Source: Pseudoneobacillus sp052180215 (GTDB lineage Bacteria; Bacillota; Bacilli; Bacillales; Cytobacillaceae). From it: a DNA stretch of 64,000 nt. A program made the translations under genes and the position numbers. Below the pieces are notes generated by a model, which searched no databases, was not told the DNA's origin, and saw nothing but the letters and a program-made list of their open reading frames with translations. Of the stretch, positions 53,406 through 62,423 are shown piece after piece. The stretch's first letter is position 1. Each line of letters opens with the position of its first letter. The DNA lies in assembly GCF_052180215.1 (NCBI RefSeq), contig NZ_CP197471.1:4054001-4118000 (forward strand), written 5' to 3'.

Positions 53406-54002
53406 TTAAGTTAGTAGAATCTCCATATAACTTCTTAGAATTTTTTGGACTCGTAACTCTTTCGCATATTTCATTAATAAGGAAATATTCTTATCTTTAC
53501 TTGCGAGGTATCTCTTCAATGCATCATTTAAGATAGCGATATCCATATTATTTCGGTTTCGAATAATATCACAAATAGTTCTTTCCTTGTTATAGGCTGT
53601 AACCTTTCTTCCAAACAAAGTTTCAACCTCAGTAGTTCCCATTAAATGTAGCTGTTTTTTAACAGAATATACTTGAATACCTAAGCCCCTTAATTTTGAA
53701 GCATTGTACCCAGAAGGTACGGTGACGGACCATTCTAGTGGATCTCTATCCGTTAAATCGTGGAAGAATAAAGCGGTTTCATTAGAAATTACCACTCTAG
53801 GACTTTTCATCTGAAGCATATACATTTTATCTTCAAACGCATCAGGTGCTACATAAACTCCATGCGATACTCGATTCAACTTTCCTTCTCTCAAAAAAAG
53901 AGTTAGATAATGACGTGGGATACCTTGTTCTTCCACCTCATTCGTTACTACGATTCCATTGTTATCTGCAATTAAATTCTCTAATTGTTCTCGATAATTC
54001 AT
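53406..54002 (-). CDS. AbiEi-type antitoxin/transcriptional repressor, orphan
   Basis: About 198 residues. N-terminal winged HTH (about 5-65; VVTNEVEEQGIPRHYLTLFL, REGKLNRVSHGVYVAP), then an AbiEi-like domain with ISNETALFFHDLTDRDPLEW and VTAYNKERTICDIIRNR. Known: AbiEi neutralises AbiEii, a nucleotidyltransferase toxin, and represses the pair. No AbiEii gene follows; instead a peptide/antisense element lies downstream. GAGGT before ATG 54002. Confidence 0.82.
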   Translation of the reverse strand: MNYREQLENLIADNNGIVVTNEVEEQGIPRHYLTLFLREGKLNRVSHGVYVAPDAFEDKMYMLQMKSPRVVISNETALFFHDLTDRDPLEWSVTVPSGYNASKLRGLGIQVYSVKKQLHLMGTTEVETLFGRKVTAYNKERTICDIIRNRNNMDIAILNDALKRYLASKDKNISLLMKYAKELRVQKILRSYMEILLT

Positions 54003-54193
54003 ATTTTCGACCTCTTTTTGCATTTGTGCTTTAATTATATATTATTTGAGCATAAACGCAAAATATTTATAATCTCACTGGAATAACAACATCAATAATT
54101 TCCTGCTTCGGCTCCGTTATCCCCGTAAACTGTTAACTACTATGATTCTTAATATAGTCATCAAGCCCATTTAATAATCTATGTGTAATATCA

Positions 54194-54230
54194 AGAGAAA
54201 GCGTCTTCTTTAATGACGCTCTCTCTATTT
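54194..54230. terminator. Hairpin terminator in gene-free region
   Basis: AGAGAAAGCGTC / GACGCTCTCTCT arms followed by ATTTAATTCTT. The surrounding 54003-54462 shows no supported gene; a decayed gene may lie at 54060-54190. Confidence 0.65.
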
Positions 54231-54462
54231 AATTCTTAATTGTGTCGGAACATATCTGTGAAACTAGTTTTATCGGGGCATCACTGTGACCATGAGTTTA
54301 TACCTTGAAATTTTGATATCATGACGCTAAGAGCATTTAATTTCCTTTTCTCCTCCAACACCAATTTTCAGGCCAACATATTTCCACTTTCTGGTATCAT
54401 GTTCATACGTTAATAAAGTATACTTATCTTATAAATATTTAAAATCTAAAGGAGAAATTATT

Positions 54463-55806
54463 TTGATCAAGATGATTAGATATGTAATTATGATTATTTT
54501 CGTTTTAAATTTTATTTTAACACCTACTAGCAACACAACTGCTGCAGCTAAATCTATGACAAAAAAAGAAGCCTATCAGGGGATTTTAAAAGCTATAAAT
54601 AATTTACAAGATAAGGTTACTTTAACTAATTATAAGGAAAAGGAAAAAAATGAATTATTCGGGATTGCCAACCAAGTAATAGATGACCATTATCCTATGT
54701 ATAAATATGTATATATTGAGGATGTTGAGAGTCGTAAAACGGTTAAATTTCATTATATGGTTAATAAAACTGAACTTAAGAAAATAATAAAACAACCAGT
54801 AGTAAATCAAGATTTCTTTTTAAGTATCATAGATCAAAAAAGAGAAATAGATAAAGAAATAAAAAATATGATATCAAAAAATGATTTAAAACGTTTGGTA
54901 AATCACCAGAATAGTATACTTAAAGAGGCAAAGAAACAACCTACAAATTTAGAAAAAATAAAATATGTACATGATTACATAATGAACCATACCAAATATG
55001 ATTTAGATAACTATTATAAGAAAACTGTCCCTAAATCATCCCATACTCCTAATGGTCCTTTACTTTATGGTACAGCTGTTTGTGACGGTTACTCTACGAC
55101 CATGTCTCTTCTATTAAATAAGTTAAATATCCCCACTCTTGAAGTTGAGGGAAAAGCTGGGGATGGGATTGCGCATTCTTGGAATTTAATTTACTTAGAT
55201 GGTGAATTCTATTATTTAGATGCTACTTTTGATGATGAAAACGATCATAATTTTAATTATAATTATTTTTTAGTCCCTCAAAATATGCTTTCTAAGGATC
55301 ATTACTGGGTGGTTGCCCAATATCCTAAAGCTGTAAGTACTAAATATGTCAATTTTCAAGAACAAGTTGATAAAAGCATCTTAGAAAAAAACGCCAGTGT
55401 TTTTAGTCAAGTTGCAAAAAAATATAATTTTTCCATTAAGCCAAATGCACTTGAGGATAAAAATGGATATCGATCATATATTGTGTCTGACAATGAAAAA
55501 AAATTAAGTTTTAGTTTTGAGGAATATGTAAGCGAGAGTGTACTAAATATTCCTTTTTCAAACGAAGCTAATTTTGATGAAAATTACCTTTCATTTGTTA
55601 AGGAAGTATCAGAAAAACTTTCATCTACCAAACTTCCAAATCTCAATAAAACACTTGAAGATAAAATGAATATTTTAATTACTAATAATCTATCTAAAAA
55701 GATAAAAGAAAAAGTAAATTCTAATGTAAGCTACGAACTTAATTTTCGTTCATTTGATGAGGGACTCTGGAACTTAGAACTCACAATAAATATTAAGTTC
55801 AAATAA
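54463..55806 (+). CDS. Secreted transglutaminase-like protein
   Basis: 447 residues with signal peptide (about 1-28). The transglutaminase-like domain (about 155-275) has Cys in YGTAVCDGYSTTM, His in IAHSWNLI and Asp in YYLDATFDD. N-terminal and C-terminal parts are helical and mixed, without known repeats. Same catalytic core as 50691-52796 but without SLH, so probably released. TTG start after GGAG. Cysteine-protease or cross-linking activity is inferred. Confidence 0.8.
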   Translation: MIKMIRYVIMIIFVLNFILTPTSNTTAAAKSMTKKEAYQGILKAINNLQDKVTLTNYKEKEKNELFGIANQVIDDHYPMYKYVYIEDVESRKTVKFHYMVNKTELKKIIKQPVVNQDFFLSIIDQKREIDKEIKNMISKNDLKRLVNHQNSILKEAKKQPTNLEKIKYVHDYIMNHTKYDLDNYYKKTVPKSSHTPNGPLLYGTAVCDGYSTTMSLLLNKLNIPTLEVEGKAGDGIAHSWNLIYLDGEFYYLDATFDDENDHNFNYNYFLVPQNMLSKDHYWVVAQYPKAVSTKYVNFQEQVDKSILEKNASVFSQVAKKYNFSIKPNALEDKNGYRSYIVSDNEKKLSFSFEEYVSESVLNIPFSNEANFDENYLSFVKEVSEKLSSTKLPNLNKTLEDKMNILITNNLSKKIKEKVNSNVSYELNFRSFDEGLWNLELTINIKFK

Positions 55807-55853
55807 AAATATTAATTGGCCTTTGCCGTACCGATATTGTTCCTATAAAACAA

Positions 55854-55890
55854 AGTCTCAAAAGCATACGCTTCTGAGACTCCATTTTTA
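55854..55890 (+). terminator. Terminator
   Basis: AGTCTCA...TGAGACT stem with AAGCATACGCTT inside, followed by CCATTTTT. A near-identical hairpin is at 57343-57370. Confidence 0.8.
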
Positions 55891-55943
55891 GTTTATAGAA
55901 AGAAAGTTATCGGAGGGTTCTTGTTCCATTTAATTGGCGGCAG

Positions 55944-57212
55944 TTATTCCTTTCCTGTTTCAATGTTCGTTAAGGATAACAAACCATTGTTTATAGCGAA
56001 ATATCGAACTCTTGCAACAATGATGTCCTCATTGTGTTTATAAATAGTTTGGATTTTATCAGGATGATCTTCTTCAAAATCCTTAATTAGATGCCTCATT
56101 TCGTGTGGGATCGCATCTTCGAGTAAAAGAACAATATCATAAGAGTGTGACAGGTTTCGAATATGTGTAAGACTTTTTTCATAAGGGTTCACCCAATCTG
56201 CTTGAACACCATGTTTGGTTAGTCGGTCGCGATATTGGACGCCGTTTTTACTCGTTACAATCAGAACGCTGATGGGTGCTATTGGGAGATACACCTTATC
56301 GTCTTTATAGTGAGGAGTTAAAAGGTTTTGTGGATTAGTTGTTTTTCTGTCATGCTCCATTTCACTTTCTGTCTGATAAAACCAACAGATATATGCCTTC
56401 TTTTTAGCTTCATTGACAACCGCAGAAACAGGAGTGCCTATCTTCATTTTCCCTTTGACTTTTCCCGCCACTTCATAGGAAAGAGAATTCGTTGTAACAA
56501 ACTGCCATTTACCTTGTGGTAAAAGTGGATTCTTAACAAGAAAGCCGTACTCCACTTTATTTTCCGATGAAGACTTATTAGAACTTGGACTTACTTTTTT
56601 CAGTGAATGGTATTGAACATACTGTTTGTAGAGAGATGGTAAGTCTTCAAATTGGTTAAACGAGGTTATATTTAATTGATTAGTTAGATGATTTATCAGA
56701 TGAGAGGGTTCCAGTAAAAGAAAACGATTAAGCATTGTTTCCATTTCTATTAATTTTGTTTCTTGTTTTTGAATCGTTTGTTGACATTTACTGAGCTCTT
56801 CTTGTAAAAGCTTTTGGCTTTCCTTAAGAAGATTCGATTGTTTTTGAGCGGCTAATTTATCAGCAGTAGCAAGACTTTTAAGTTGTTTCATTTTCGTAAT
56901 ACTAGCGCTCAACTTCGATTTTTCTACTCTCCATTTTTCTATTTGGATCGTTTGTTTATCCAATTGCGCCATTTGCTGTTGGATAACCAGTTCCATTTCC
57001 ACCATTTTTTTGTTTTGTTCTGTTAGTAAAGACTGAGTTTCAAATAATTGTTGTTTTTTATTGGAAAGTTCTTGTAGGAGAGATAGGGAATCATTTTGCT
57101 CCATCTTTTCTTTATTCTTTTGTTGGTTTAAGGCTTTTTTTAATTTTTCATTTTCCTTTTTCATATTTTTGTACAAAGACTTATAGTTGATTTCTATACG
57201 ACACACCTCCAT
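55944..57212 (-). CDS. Coiled-coil protein with DUF2325-like C-terminal domain
   Basis: 422 residues. Residues about 10-170 are coiled coil (many Gln, Lys, Glu heptads), a linker, then two small domains: one beta-rich (about 220-290, GKWQFVTTNSLSYEVAGKVK) and a Rossmann-like C-terminus (about 310-400; VLIVTSKNGVQYRDRLTKHG, SYDIVLLLEDAIPHE) resembling DUF2325. No function assigned. The start is unclear: ATG 57212 has no spaced ribosome-binding site, and GGAGG lies just after it. Confidence 0.65.
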   Translation of the reverse strand: MEVCRIEINYKSLYKNMKKENEKLKKALNQQKNKEKMEQNDSLSLLQELSNKKQQLFETQSLLTEQNKKMVEMELVIQQQMAQLDKQTIQIEKWRVEKSKLSASITKMKQLKSLATADKLAAQKQSNLLKESQKLLQEELSKCQQTIQKQETKLIEMETMLNRFLLLEPSHLINHLTNQLNITSFNQFEDLPSLYKQYVQYHSLKKVSPSSNKSSSENKVEYGFLVKNPLLPQGKWQFVTTNSLSYEVAGKVKGKMKIGTPVSAVVNEAKKKAYICWFYQTESEMEHDRKTTNPQNLLTPHYKDDKVYLPIAPISVLIVTSKNGVQYRDRLTKHGVQADWVNPYEKSLTHIRNLSHSYDIVLLLEDAIPHEMRHLIKDFEEDHPDKIQTIYKHNEDIIVARVRYFAINNGLLSLTNIETGKE

Positions 57213-57342
57213 ACTCCATTAAGCTATTTTATTGTATGTGCTGCCTTCCACTTTTGTTAGAAAGCATCGGTGTCAGGTACCGACAAAGGACAAATCAGTA
57301 AAAAGGTACGTGTTAAAAATACTGTACAAATAGTAAAGAGAA

Positions 57343-57370
57343 AGTCTCAAAAGCATATACTTTTGAGACT
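57343..57370. terminator. Hairpin like the one at 55854
   Basis: AGTCTCAAAAG / CTTTTGAGACT; lies beyond the 3' end of the minus-strand operon at 57442. Confidence 0.65.
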
Positions 57371-57441
57371 CCTTATTACAGTTTGTTGTTATTCTCTTTT
57401 TAATAGCACTGGTACCGATAACAAATATATAGCAAACAAAA

Positions 57442-59286
57442 TTATTCGTAAATATGAATTTGATCACCTTGTACAACATATAATCGATGGTTCTTTACTA
57501 AAATATTTGAAACATAGTCGTTTTGCGGAAGCCTAATATTTTTAAGAAGCCTTAGCGTCTGGGCGTCATAAATAAAGAGGGACTCTCGAGTAGCTACAAA
57601 CAAATTCTTACCGATTATTTGAATACACTCTGCAGTACGTGTTAAAGCAATTCTTTGGGTATTTCTATCCTTAGTTGAAATAACCACCTCATTGTCCTTC
57701 AACATACTGTTGGTTCGGAATGAATTACTCCCCATCTTACGTATTCCCGCTAACAAATCACCTGCTTCGGACGTTGTGATCCTTCCAACCGAAAAGGTCT
57801 CTTCGAGAGACAACAATCGGTTGTATTTATTACGAAGTTTCACATATATAGGGTCATTAAGTACATTCGAAATAACGTTCCCCTTATAATCATAAATAAT
57901 AATGGACACGGAGAATTTCCCATATGTGTTTTGTAAGTAATGAATAGAATAAATGTACTCTTCCGTTAGTCTAATTAGGTTCGGAGCATCGCTCTTAGTC
58001 CGAAAACTAATAATATTACGATTGTTTGCTAAATCGTATAAATGGAATTGGTAGTTACTATTGTTATAATATGCGAGTATATTCTTATATAAGTCCAGTG
58101 GCTCAGAAGATTCTAGAACATATGGTCCGTTGTTCGTTTTAATTTGGCCAATTATGAACTTCCGATTTTTCACTATATCAAGAAGGATCAGATCAATGCC
58201 ATATATAGCGACCAACCTTTCATCATCCAAAACTCGTATATCTGTGAACCATTTTCTTATAAAAGTAGATTTGTCCTCGTATTCTTTCACTGTATGGACT
58301 AAATTCAAATTCAAAACGTCTACAGTTCCTATATCTGTTTCTAACACTGAAGCTTGATTGGGTATATCCTTAAAAAGAACGGGACTCTGCTTTTCATACT
58401 TTGCCGGGCTGACGGACCCATGGCTTTGAGAATCATTTGAATTAAGGATTAAACGTTCCAATTTAGCCAGATCTTGAAGATACTTGGCTGCCACTTCAAG
58501 ATCTTTTGAGACAAATTTTTCGTTAACAAACTGATATAACATCTCCGTAATCAGAAAAAACTGGTTCGCTGTCTTGGCATCATCCTCTGACAACGTATCC
58601 CTACTAATTAAACCGTTTAATAGATTCGTAACTTTTTCAAGCTCCCGATTCACTAAGTCAAGCACTCTTTGTTCATCCTTTACCACGTTTCGGATGTAGG
58701 TCATTCTCGCCTTCAGAGAATCCAATCTCGCAATTTCTAAATCAACTTGGGTTTTGAAATCCTTAGCGTCCTCCAAATACTCATTGGCCGCTTGGACGCG
58801 ACGTGACTGCACAAACAAATCGTCAACAAGATTTAATAATCCTATTTTAGTGATATTTTTAGACACAGACAACCCATTAATTGGAGTCTGTAAAAACGTT
58901 GCCTCTAGAATGATTTTGCGCTGCCAATCATTTTGTTTGAAGTTATCCATAGTTATTTTAGCGGAATGAATCGCGTCATTTGTGATTTTTAATTTATAAT
59001 CATAAAATTTAGTAATTATGGCCTCAGTTTCCCTAGCGTATGTATCGACTTCTTCAAACTTAGCATTAAGACGGCTTTTTGCGCCTTGCATGATTGCATG
59101 TGCCTGATCTTTTTTTTCAAATGAAGTTTTGTAATCATTATTATTTTTAATGACCATTTCTTTAAACCCATCAGTCATGATTTCGGTAAATTCTTGTCGA
59201 CCTTCTTTGACAATATTTTTAGCGTCACTAGCGATTTCTCCTAAGTCCTTAACAAATTGAATGAACCTACTTGATCTAAATCCCAC
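57442..59286 (-). CDS. Coiled-coil protein with propeller-like C-terminus
   Basis: 614 residues. Residues 1-280 are helical with coiled-coil stretches (EVDTYARETEAIITKFYDYK; DLEIARLDSLKARMTYI-like), the rest is beta-rich with repeated strands (DLILLDIVKNRKFIIGQI, QFHLYDLANNRNIISF, LFIYDAQTLRLLKNI) that suggest a propeller. No catalytic motif. Its start overlaps the 65-aa gene by 46 bases, so it is translationally coupled. Last gene of a minus-strand operon of unknown role. Confidence 0.68.
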   Translation of the reverse strand: MGFRSSRFIQFVKDLGEIASDAKNIVKEGRQEFTEIMTDGFKEMVIKNNNDYKTSFEKKDQAHAIMQGAKSRLNAKFEEVDTYARETEAIITKFYDYKLKITNDAIHSAKITMDNFKQNDWQRKIILEATFLQTPINGLSVSKNITKIGLLNLVDDLFVQSRRVQAANEYLEDAKDFKTQVDLEIARLDSLKARMTYIRNVVKDEQRVLDLVNRELEKVTNLLNGLISRDTLSEDDAKTANQFFLITEMLYQFVNEKFVSKDLEVAAKYLQDLAKLERLILNSNDSQSHGSVSPAKYEKQSPVLFKDIPNQASVLETDIGTVDVLNLNLVHTVKEYEDKSTFIRKWFTDIRVLDDERLVAIYGIDLILLDIVKNRKFIIGQIKTNNGPYVLESSEPLDLYKNILAYYNNSNYQFHLYDLANNRNIISFRTKSDAPNLIRLTEEYIYSIHYLQNTYGKFSVSIIIYDYKGNVISNVLNDPIYVKLRNKYNRLLSLEETFSVGRITTSEAGDLLAGIRKMGSNSFRTNSMLKDNEVVISTKDRNTQRIALTRTAECIQIIGKNLFVATRESLFIYDAQTLRLLKNIRLPQNDYVSNILVKNHRLYVVQGDQIHIYE

Positions 59287-59438
59287 CTTGTCTCCCCTGC
59301 CTTCAACTGATATAGTGTGTTGATCAATAATTGGAGGGCTCCGGCAACCTTCACCTGATCATAAGACTTTATAGCAGCATCTAAATGTTGATCAAATTCT
59401 ACCAGTTTTATATTCTTACTTTGCTCTTTCTTCTCCAC
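59241..59438 (-). CDS. Small hypothetical protein, operon member
   Basis: 65 residues, helical (FDQHLDAAIKSYDQVKVAGA, LQLLINTLYQLKAGE). GTG start at 59438, six bases after the end of the split small gene, so probably coupled; no strong ribosome-binding site. Overlaps the start of the 614-aa gene. No family recognised. Confidence 0.58.
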   Translation of the reverse strand: MEKKEQSKNIKLVEFDQHLDAAIKSYDQVKVAGALQLLINTLYQLKAGETRWDLDQVGSFNLLRT

Positions 59439-59444
59439 GGCTAT

Positions 59445-59583
59445 CTATCGTGCGCTCTTATCCTCTTCAATGGTCTGCACAACAAAATCTTTCATGGCCT
59501 TAATACCCTCTAACCAATGATTATTGGATTACCGAACCGAGTATTCCTTCTTCACTTTTTTTAAGTGTTGGTCATAATTCATC
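59445..59583 (-). pseudogene. Small operon gene split by an in-frame TAA
   Basis: From ATG 59583 (AGGGGA upstream) the frame reads MNYDQHLKKVKKEYSVR, meets TAA at 59530-59532 and continues in the same frame as SNNHWLEGIKAMKDFVVQTI plus seven residues to TAG 59445. A full product would be about 45 residues. It may be a nonsense mutation, or two unrelated short frames. Confidence 0.5.
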
Positions 59584-59598
59584 GTCACATTCCCCTGA

Positions 59599-59973
59599 CT
59601 AAACTAAGGATTTCATCCCATGCGATAACATGTCCACTTGATTAAAGCCCTCTAATGGATTTCTACTAGAAACAACTGCCAGATAGTTAAGGGTAACCCT
59701 TACCATTTCTACGTCTCCATTTTCAACGGCTGTTTTTAAGACAATGTCTGCACGCTGGTAAAGTTTCTCTCTGTCAGCAAAGCTAGATTCAATAAATCTT
59801 AAAAAAATTTCTTTTTCTGCTTCTATTTTTTTGTTAATCGCAGTCAACGTTGCACGGATTCTAGTTCTTTCTGTAATCTCGACTTCACGACATTTCATAT
59901 AATCACCAAATACTTTGATTGATTCTGTTGCGATTTTACTTAACTCAGATACTACCAATGGATTGGATCCCAT
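59599..59973 (-). CDS. Hypothetical helical protein, first gene of operon
   Basis: 124 residues, all-helical, with basic middle (ITERTRIRATLTAINKKIEA) and ending MLSHGMKSLV. No family recognised. ATG 59973 after GGGAGG is a strong start, so it is well expressed if the operon is. It heads the chain 59599, split gene, 59241, 57442. Confidence 0.65.
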   Translation of the reverse strand: MGSNPLVVSELSKIATESIKVFGDYMKCREVEITERTRIRATLTAINKKIEAEKEIFLRFIESSFADREKLYQRADIVLKTAVENGDVEMVRVTLNYLAVVSSRNPLEGFNQVDMLSHGMKSLV

Positions 59974-60087
59974 TGAACTTCCTCCCTTAATACGTCGATT
60001 ATTTTTAATTTTACAATCGAGACTTTAGAACTATTATAATATTTTTATCCAGATTTTAAATACCTACGTAAGTTTTAACAAAAATAG

Positions 60088-60118
60088 GACGAGACAAAGG
60101 GACAGGTCCCCTGTCCCG
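60088..60118. repeat. REP family 2 element
   Basis: GGACGAGACAAAGGGACAGG followed by TCCCCTGTCCC; core palindrome GGGACAGG/CCTGTCCC. Confidence 0.85.
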
Positions 60119-60204
60119 ATATTTCGGCTGTATCAACCTATATTCTGTATTGCATAGGTTGCTGCTCCATTTTGTCTTCAAGGGGGATTCTGTCAGAAGA
60201 ATAA

Positions 60205-60239
60205 TAAAAAAAACGCGTCCACTCATGGGAGACGCGTTT
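60205..60239 (-). terminator. Terminator of the hendecad-repeat gene
   Basis: AAACGCGTC / GACGCGTTT stem with the T-run on the minus strand. Confidence 0.85.
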
Positions 60240-60251
60240 GTATATCTCTTA

Positions 60252-60761
60252 TCATTGTTGTCCCTGTTCTGTTTTAGATTCTACTTCAAAGAGCCTTTTG
60301 TTTAAGACTTGAATTTGGTAATCCTTTTTTTCTGATTGCTTTTTAATATGATGCAATATACTCATAATGGTTTCTTCTTGGTGATGTTCAATACGATAAA
60401 CCGTTTTCTTAATATCTTGAATATCATTATGCATCATACTTAGTTGCTTCTCTGTTCTTTCCTGCACTTCCCATAGTCGCTTTTCTGTTTTTGCTTGCCC
60501 TTCCAATAGTTGCTTTTCTGTTCTTTCCTGCCCTTCCAATAGTTGCTTCTCTATTCTTTCCTGCACTTCCAATAGTCGCTTTTCTGTTTTTTCCTGCACT
60601 TCCAATAGTCGCTTCTCTGTTTTTCCCTGCACTTCCAATAGTCGCTTCTCTGTTTTTCCCTGCACTTCCAATAGTCGCTTTTCTGTTTTTTCTTGCCCTT
60701 CCAATAGTTGCTTCTCTGTTCTTTCCTGCCCTTCCAATAACTGTTTTAGTAGTTCTTCCAC
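60252..60761 (-). CDS. Coiled-coil protein of tandem 11-residue repeats
   Basis: About 169 residues. After MEELLKQ come about nine units of an 11-residue motif (LLEGQERTEKQ, LLEVQGKTEKR), a hendecad pattern giving a long, nearly straight coiled coil, followed by a less regular helical end (YRIEHHQEETIMSILHHIKK). The DNA repeats are 33 bp. It resembles tail-fibre or structural coiled coils but has no known family. GTG 60761 is eight bases after AAGGAG; the longer frame starts at GTG 60770. Confidence 0.7.
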   Translation of the reverse strand: MEELLKQLLEGQERTEKQLLEGQEKTEKRLLEVQGKTEKRLLEVQGKTEKRLLEVQEKTEKRLLEVQERIEKQLLEGQERTEKQLLEGQAKTEKRLWEVQERTEKQLSMMHNDIQDIKKTVYRIEHHQEETIMSILHHIKKQSEKKDYQIQVLNKRLFEVESKTEQGQQ

Positions 60762-60833
60762 CGTTCCCACTCCTTATTTTTAGATTATATCATAGTTTCA
60801 AATTCACTCTTGCAAACATTTTATTACCAAAAT

Positions 60834-60862
60834 GAGGACAAGGATACAGGTCCCCTGTCCCG
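60834..60862. repeat. REP family 2 element
   Basis: GAGGACAAGGATACAGGTCC followed by CCTGTCCC; the first arm is degenerate (GATACAGG). Confidence 0.78.
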
Positions 60863-60867
60863 GCTAT

Positions 60868-62394
60868 TCACCCCCGCTTCCTCATCCCTACCCTCTGGTC
60901 ATCATGTGCTCTACTTAATGACATGGCTTCCCATAGCGATTCTTCTGTTATTTGTTCTTCATCTTTTAAGTCTGAAATCGTTCGTGCTAATCGAATTATT
61001 TTGATTTGGACACGATTACTCCATTTCTTTTTCATCGTCATTTGTGTGATCAGTTGCTTAACTTTTTCTGGTATGCTGTTGGTCAACATCAGAGTTTCAT
61101 AGGACACTCTGCCATTACTCATTTCTACGCTGTATCTTTGTGTTTGTCGTTCTCGAGCTTTAATGACTCGTTTTCTAATTTCTGCGGATGACTCACTTTT
61201 ATAGTCATTATAAGTTTCAATATTAACGTGTTGAATAGGAAGGGAGATATCAAACCTATCACGGATTGGTCCGGAAATACGATTTTGATAGGATTGAATT
61301 TGTTTTGGTGAGCATGTACAGTAATGTGTGCTTGATCCCAGGTATCCACAAGGGCATGGATTCATCGCACCAATGAGATGGAATGAAGCAGGATACGTAA
61401 CAATGGATCTCGCACGACTAATCGTGACTTTTCCAGTTTCAATAGGCTGTCTTAACATATCCAATGTCTTCTTAGAGAACTCAGCCATCTCATCTAAAAA
61501 CAAAACTCCATGATGGGCTAATGATATTTCTCCGGGTTTTGGATTTTGTCCTCCTCCAATAATAGAGACACTAGAGGCTGAATGGTGCCGGTTACGAATG
61601 GAAGGAAGATGAATATTTTCAAACTCAACGCCAGCTAGTTGATACAAGCTAATTTTTTCAAGCTGGGCTTCGTTCGATAATGGAGGAAGAATGGAAGGAA
61701 AAGTTTCTGCTAACATGCTTTTTCCACAGCCAGGCGGTCCTGTCATAAACACATGATGCCCTCCTGCAGCTGCAATTTCCAGGGCTCTTTTTGCAAAGGA
61801 ATGACCAATAATCTGGTTAAAATCTTTTTCAAAAATGATTTCTTTATCATTCAATGGCTTTTTCACAAAAAAGGGAAGAATGGTTTGTCCTGACAAATGT
61901 TGAAGAACTTCATGTAAGGAAGAAACAAAAATAATCTCAAATCCATCCATCTTAACTTCTGGCAAATCTTCGTAAAATGGCATATATAAAACAGCAAACC
62001 CTAGTCTTTTTGCAGACAAGGCTGCAGCTAGCATTCCTTCAAATGGAAGAATGGAACCATCTAATGATAAGGCACCTATAAAGCACGCGTTAGGTAATAT
62101 TCTCTCCTTTATAAAGCCCTGGCTCTTTAATATACCAATAGCCATTGGCAAATCAAATAGTGGGCCATTCTTTTTCTGTTCTGCTGGTGATAAATTCACA
62201 ATAATTTTTTGATCTACCAACGGATAACCTAAAGAGTACAGAGCAGATGCCACTCGTTCCTTTGACTCTTTTACAGACGCATCCGGCAAACCAACGATGA
62301 CAAAAGTCTCCATTCCCTCTAATGCTTGTACTTCAACTTGGACACGGTAACCTTCTACTCCCTTTAAACCAATACTCATGATTTTTGTTACCAT
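60868..62394 (-). CDS. comM: YifB/ComM-family Mg-chelatase-like AAA ATPase
   Basis: 508 residues. N-terminal ChlI-like domain (LEGMETFVIVGLPDASVKES), AAA core with Walker A TGPPGCGKSML near residue 219, Walker B LFLDEMAEF, a Cys cluster PCPCGYLG...CTCSPKQI and arginine finger region. Known: ComM is a hexameric helicase that promotes branch migration during natural transformation; YifB homologues in Bacilli are less studied. ATG 62394 after GGAG. Stands directly before the broken RAYT. Confidence 0.93.
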   Translation of the reverse strand: MVTKIMSIGLKGVEGYRVQVEVQALEGMETFVIVGLPDASVKESKERVASALYSLGYPLVDQKIIVNLSPAEQKKNGPLFDLPMAIGILKSQGFIKERILPNACFIGALSLDGSILPFEGMLAAALSAKRLGFAVLYMPFYEDLPEVKMDGFEIIFVSSLHEVLQHLSGQTILPFFVKKPLNDKEIIFEKDFNQIIGHSFAKRALEIAAAGGHHVFMTGPPGCGKSMLAETFPSILPPLSNEAQLEKISLYQLAGVEFENIHLPSIRNRHHSASSVSIIGGGQNPKPGEISLAHHGVLFLDEMAEFSKKTLDMLRQPIETGKVTISRARSIVTYPASFHLIGAMNPCPCGYLGSSTHYCTCSPKQIQSYQNRISGPIRDRFDISLPIQHVNIETYNDYKSESSAEIRKRVIKARERQTQRYSVEMSNGRVSYETLMLTNSIPEKVKQLITQMTMKKKWSNRVQIKIIRLARTISDLKDEEQITEESLWEAMSLSRAHDDQRVGMRKRG

Positions 62395-62423
62395 ACCATC
62401 ATTCTCCTTATTATTTTGCCCTA

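Noticed and set aside
60491..60835. Leu/Pro/Phe-rich hydrophobic repeat frame on the plus strand
   Set aside because: Antisense shadow of the hendecad coiled-coil gene; repeats mirror its 33-bp units.
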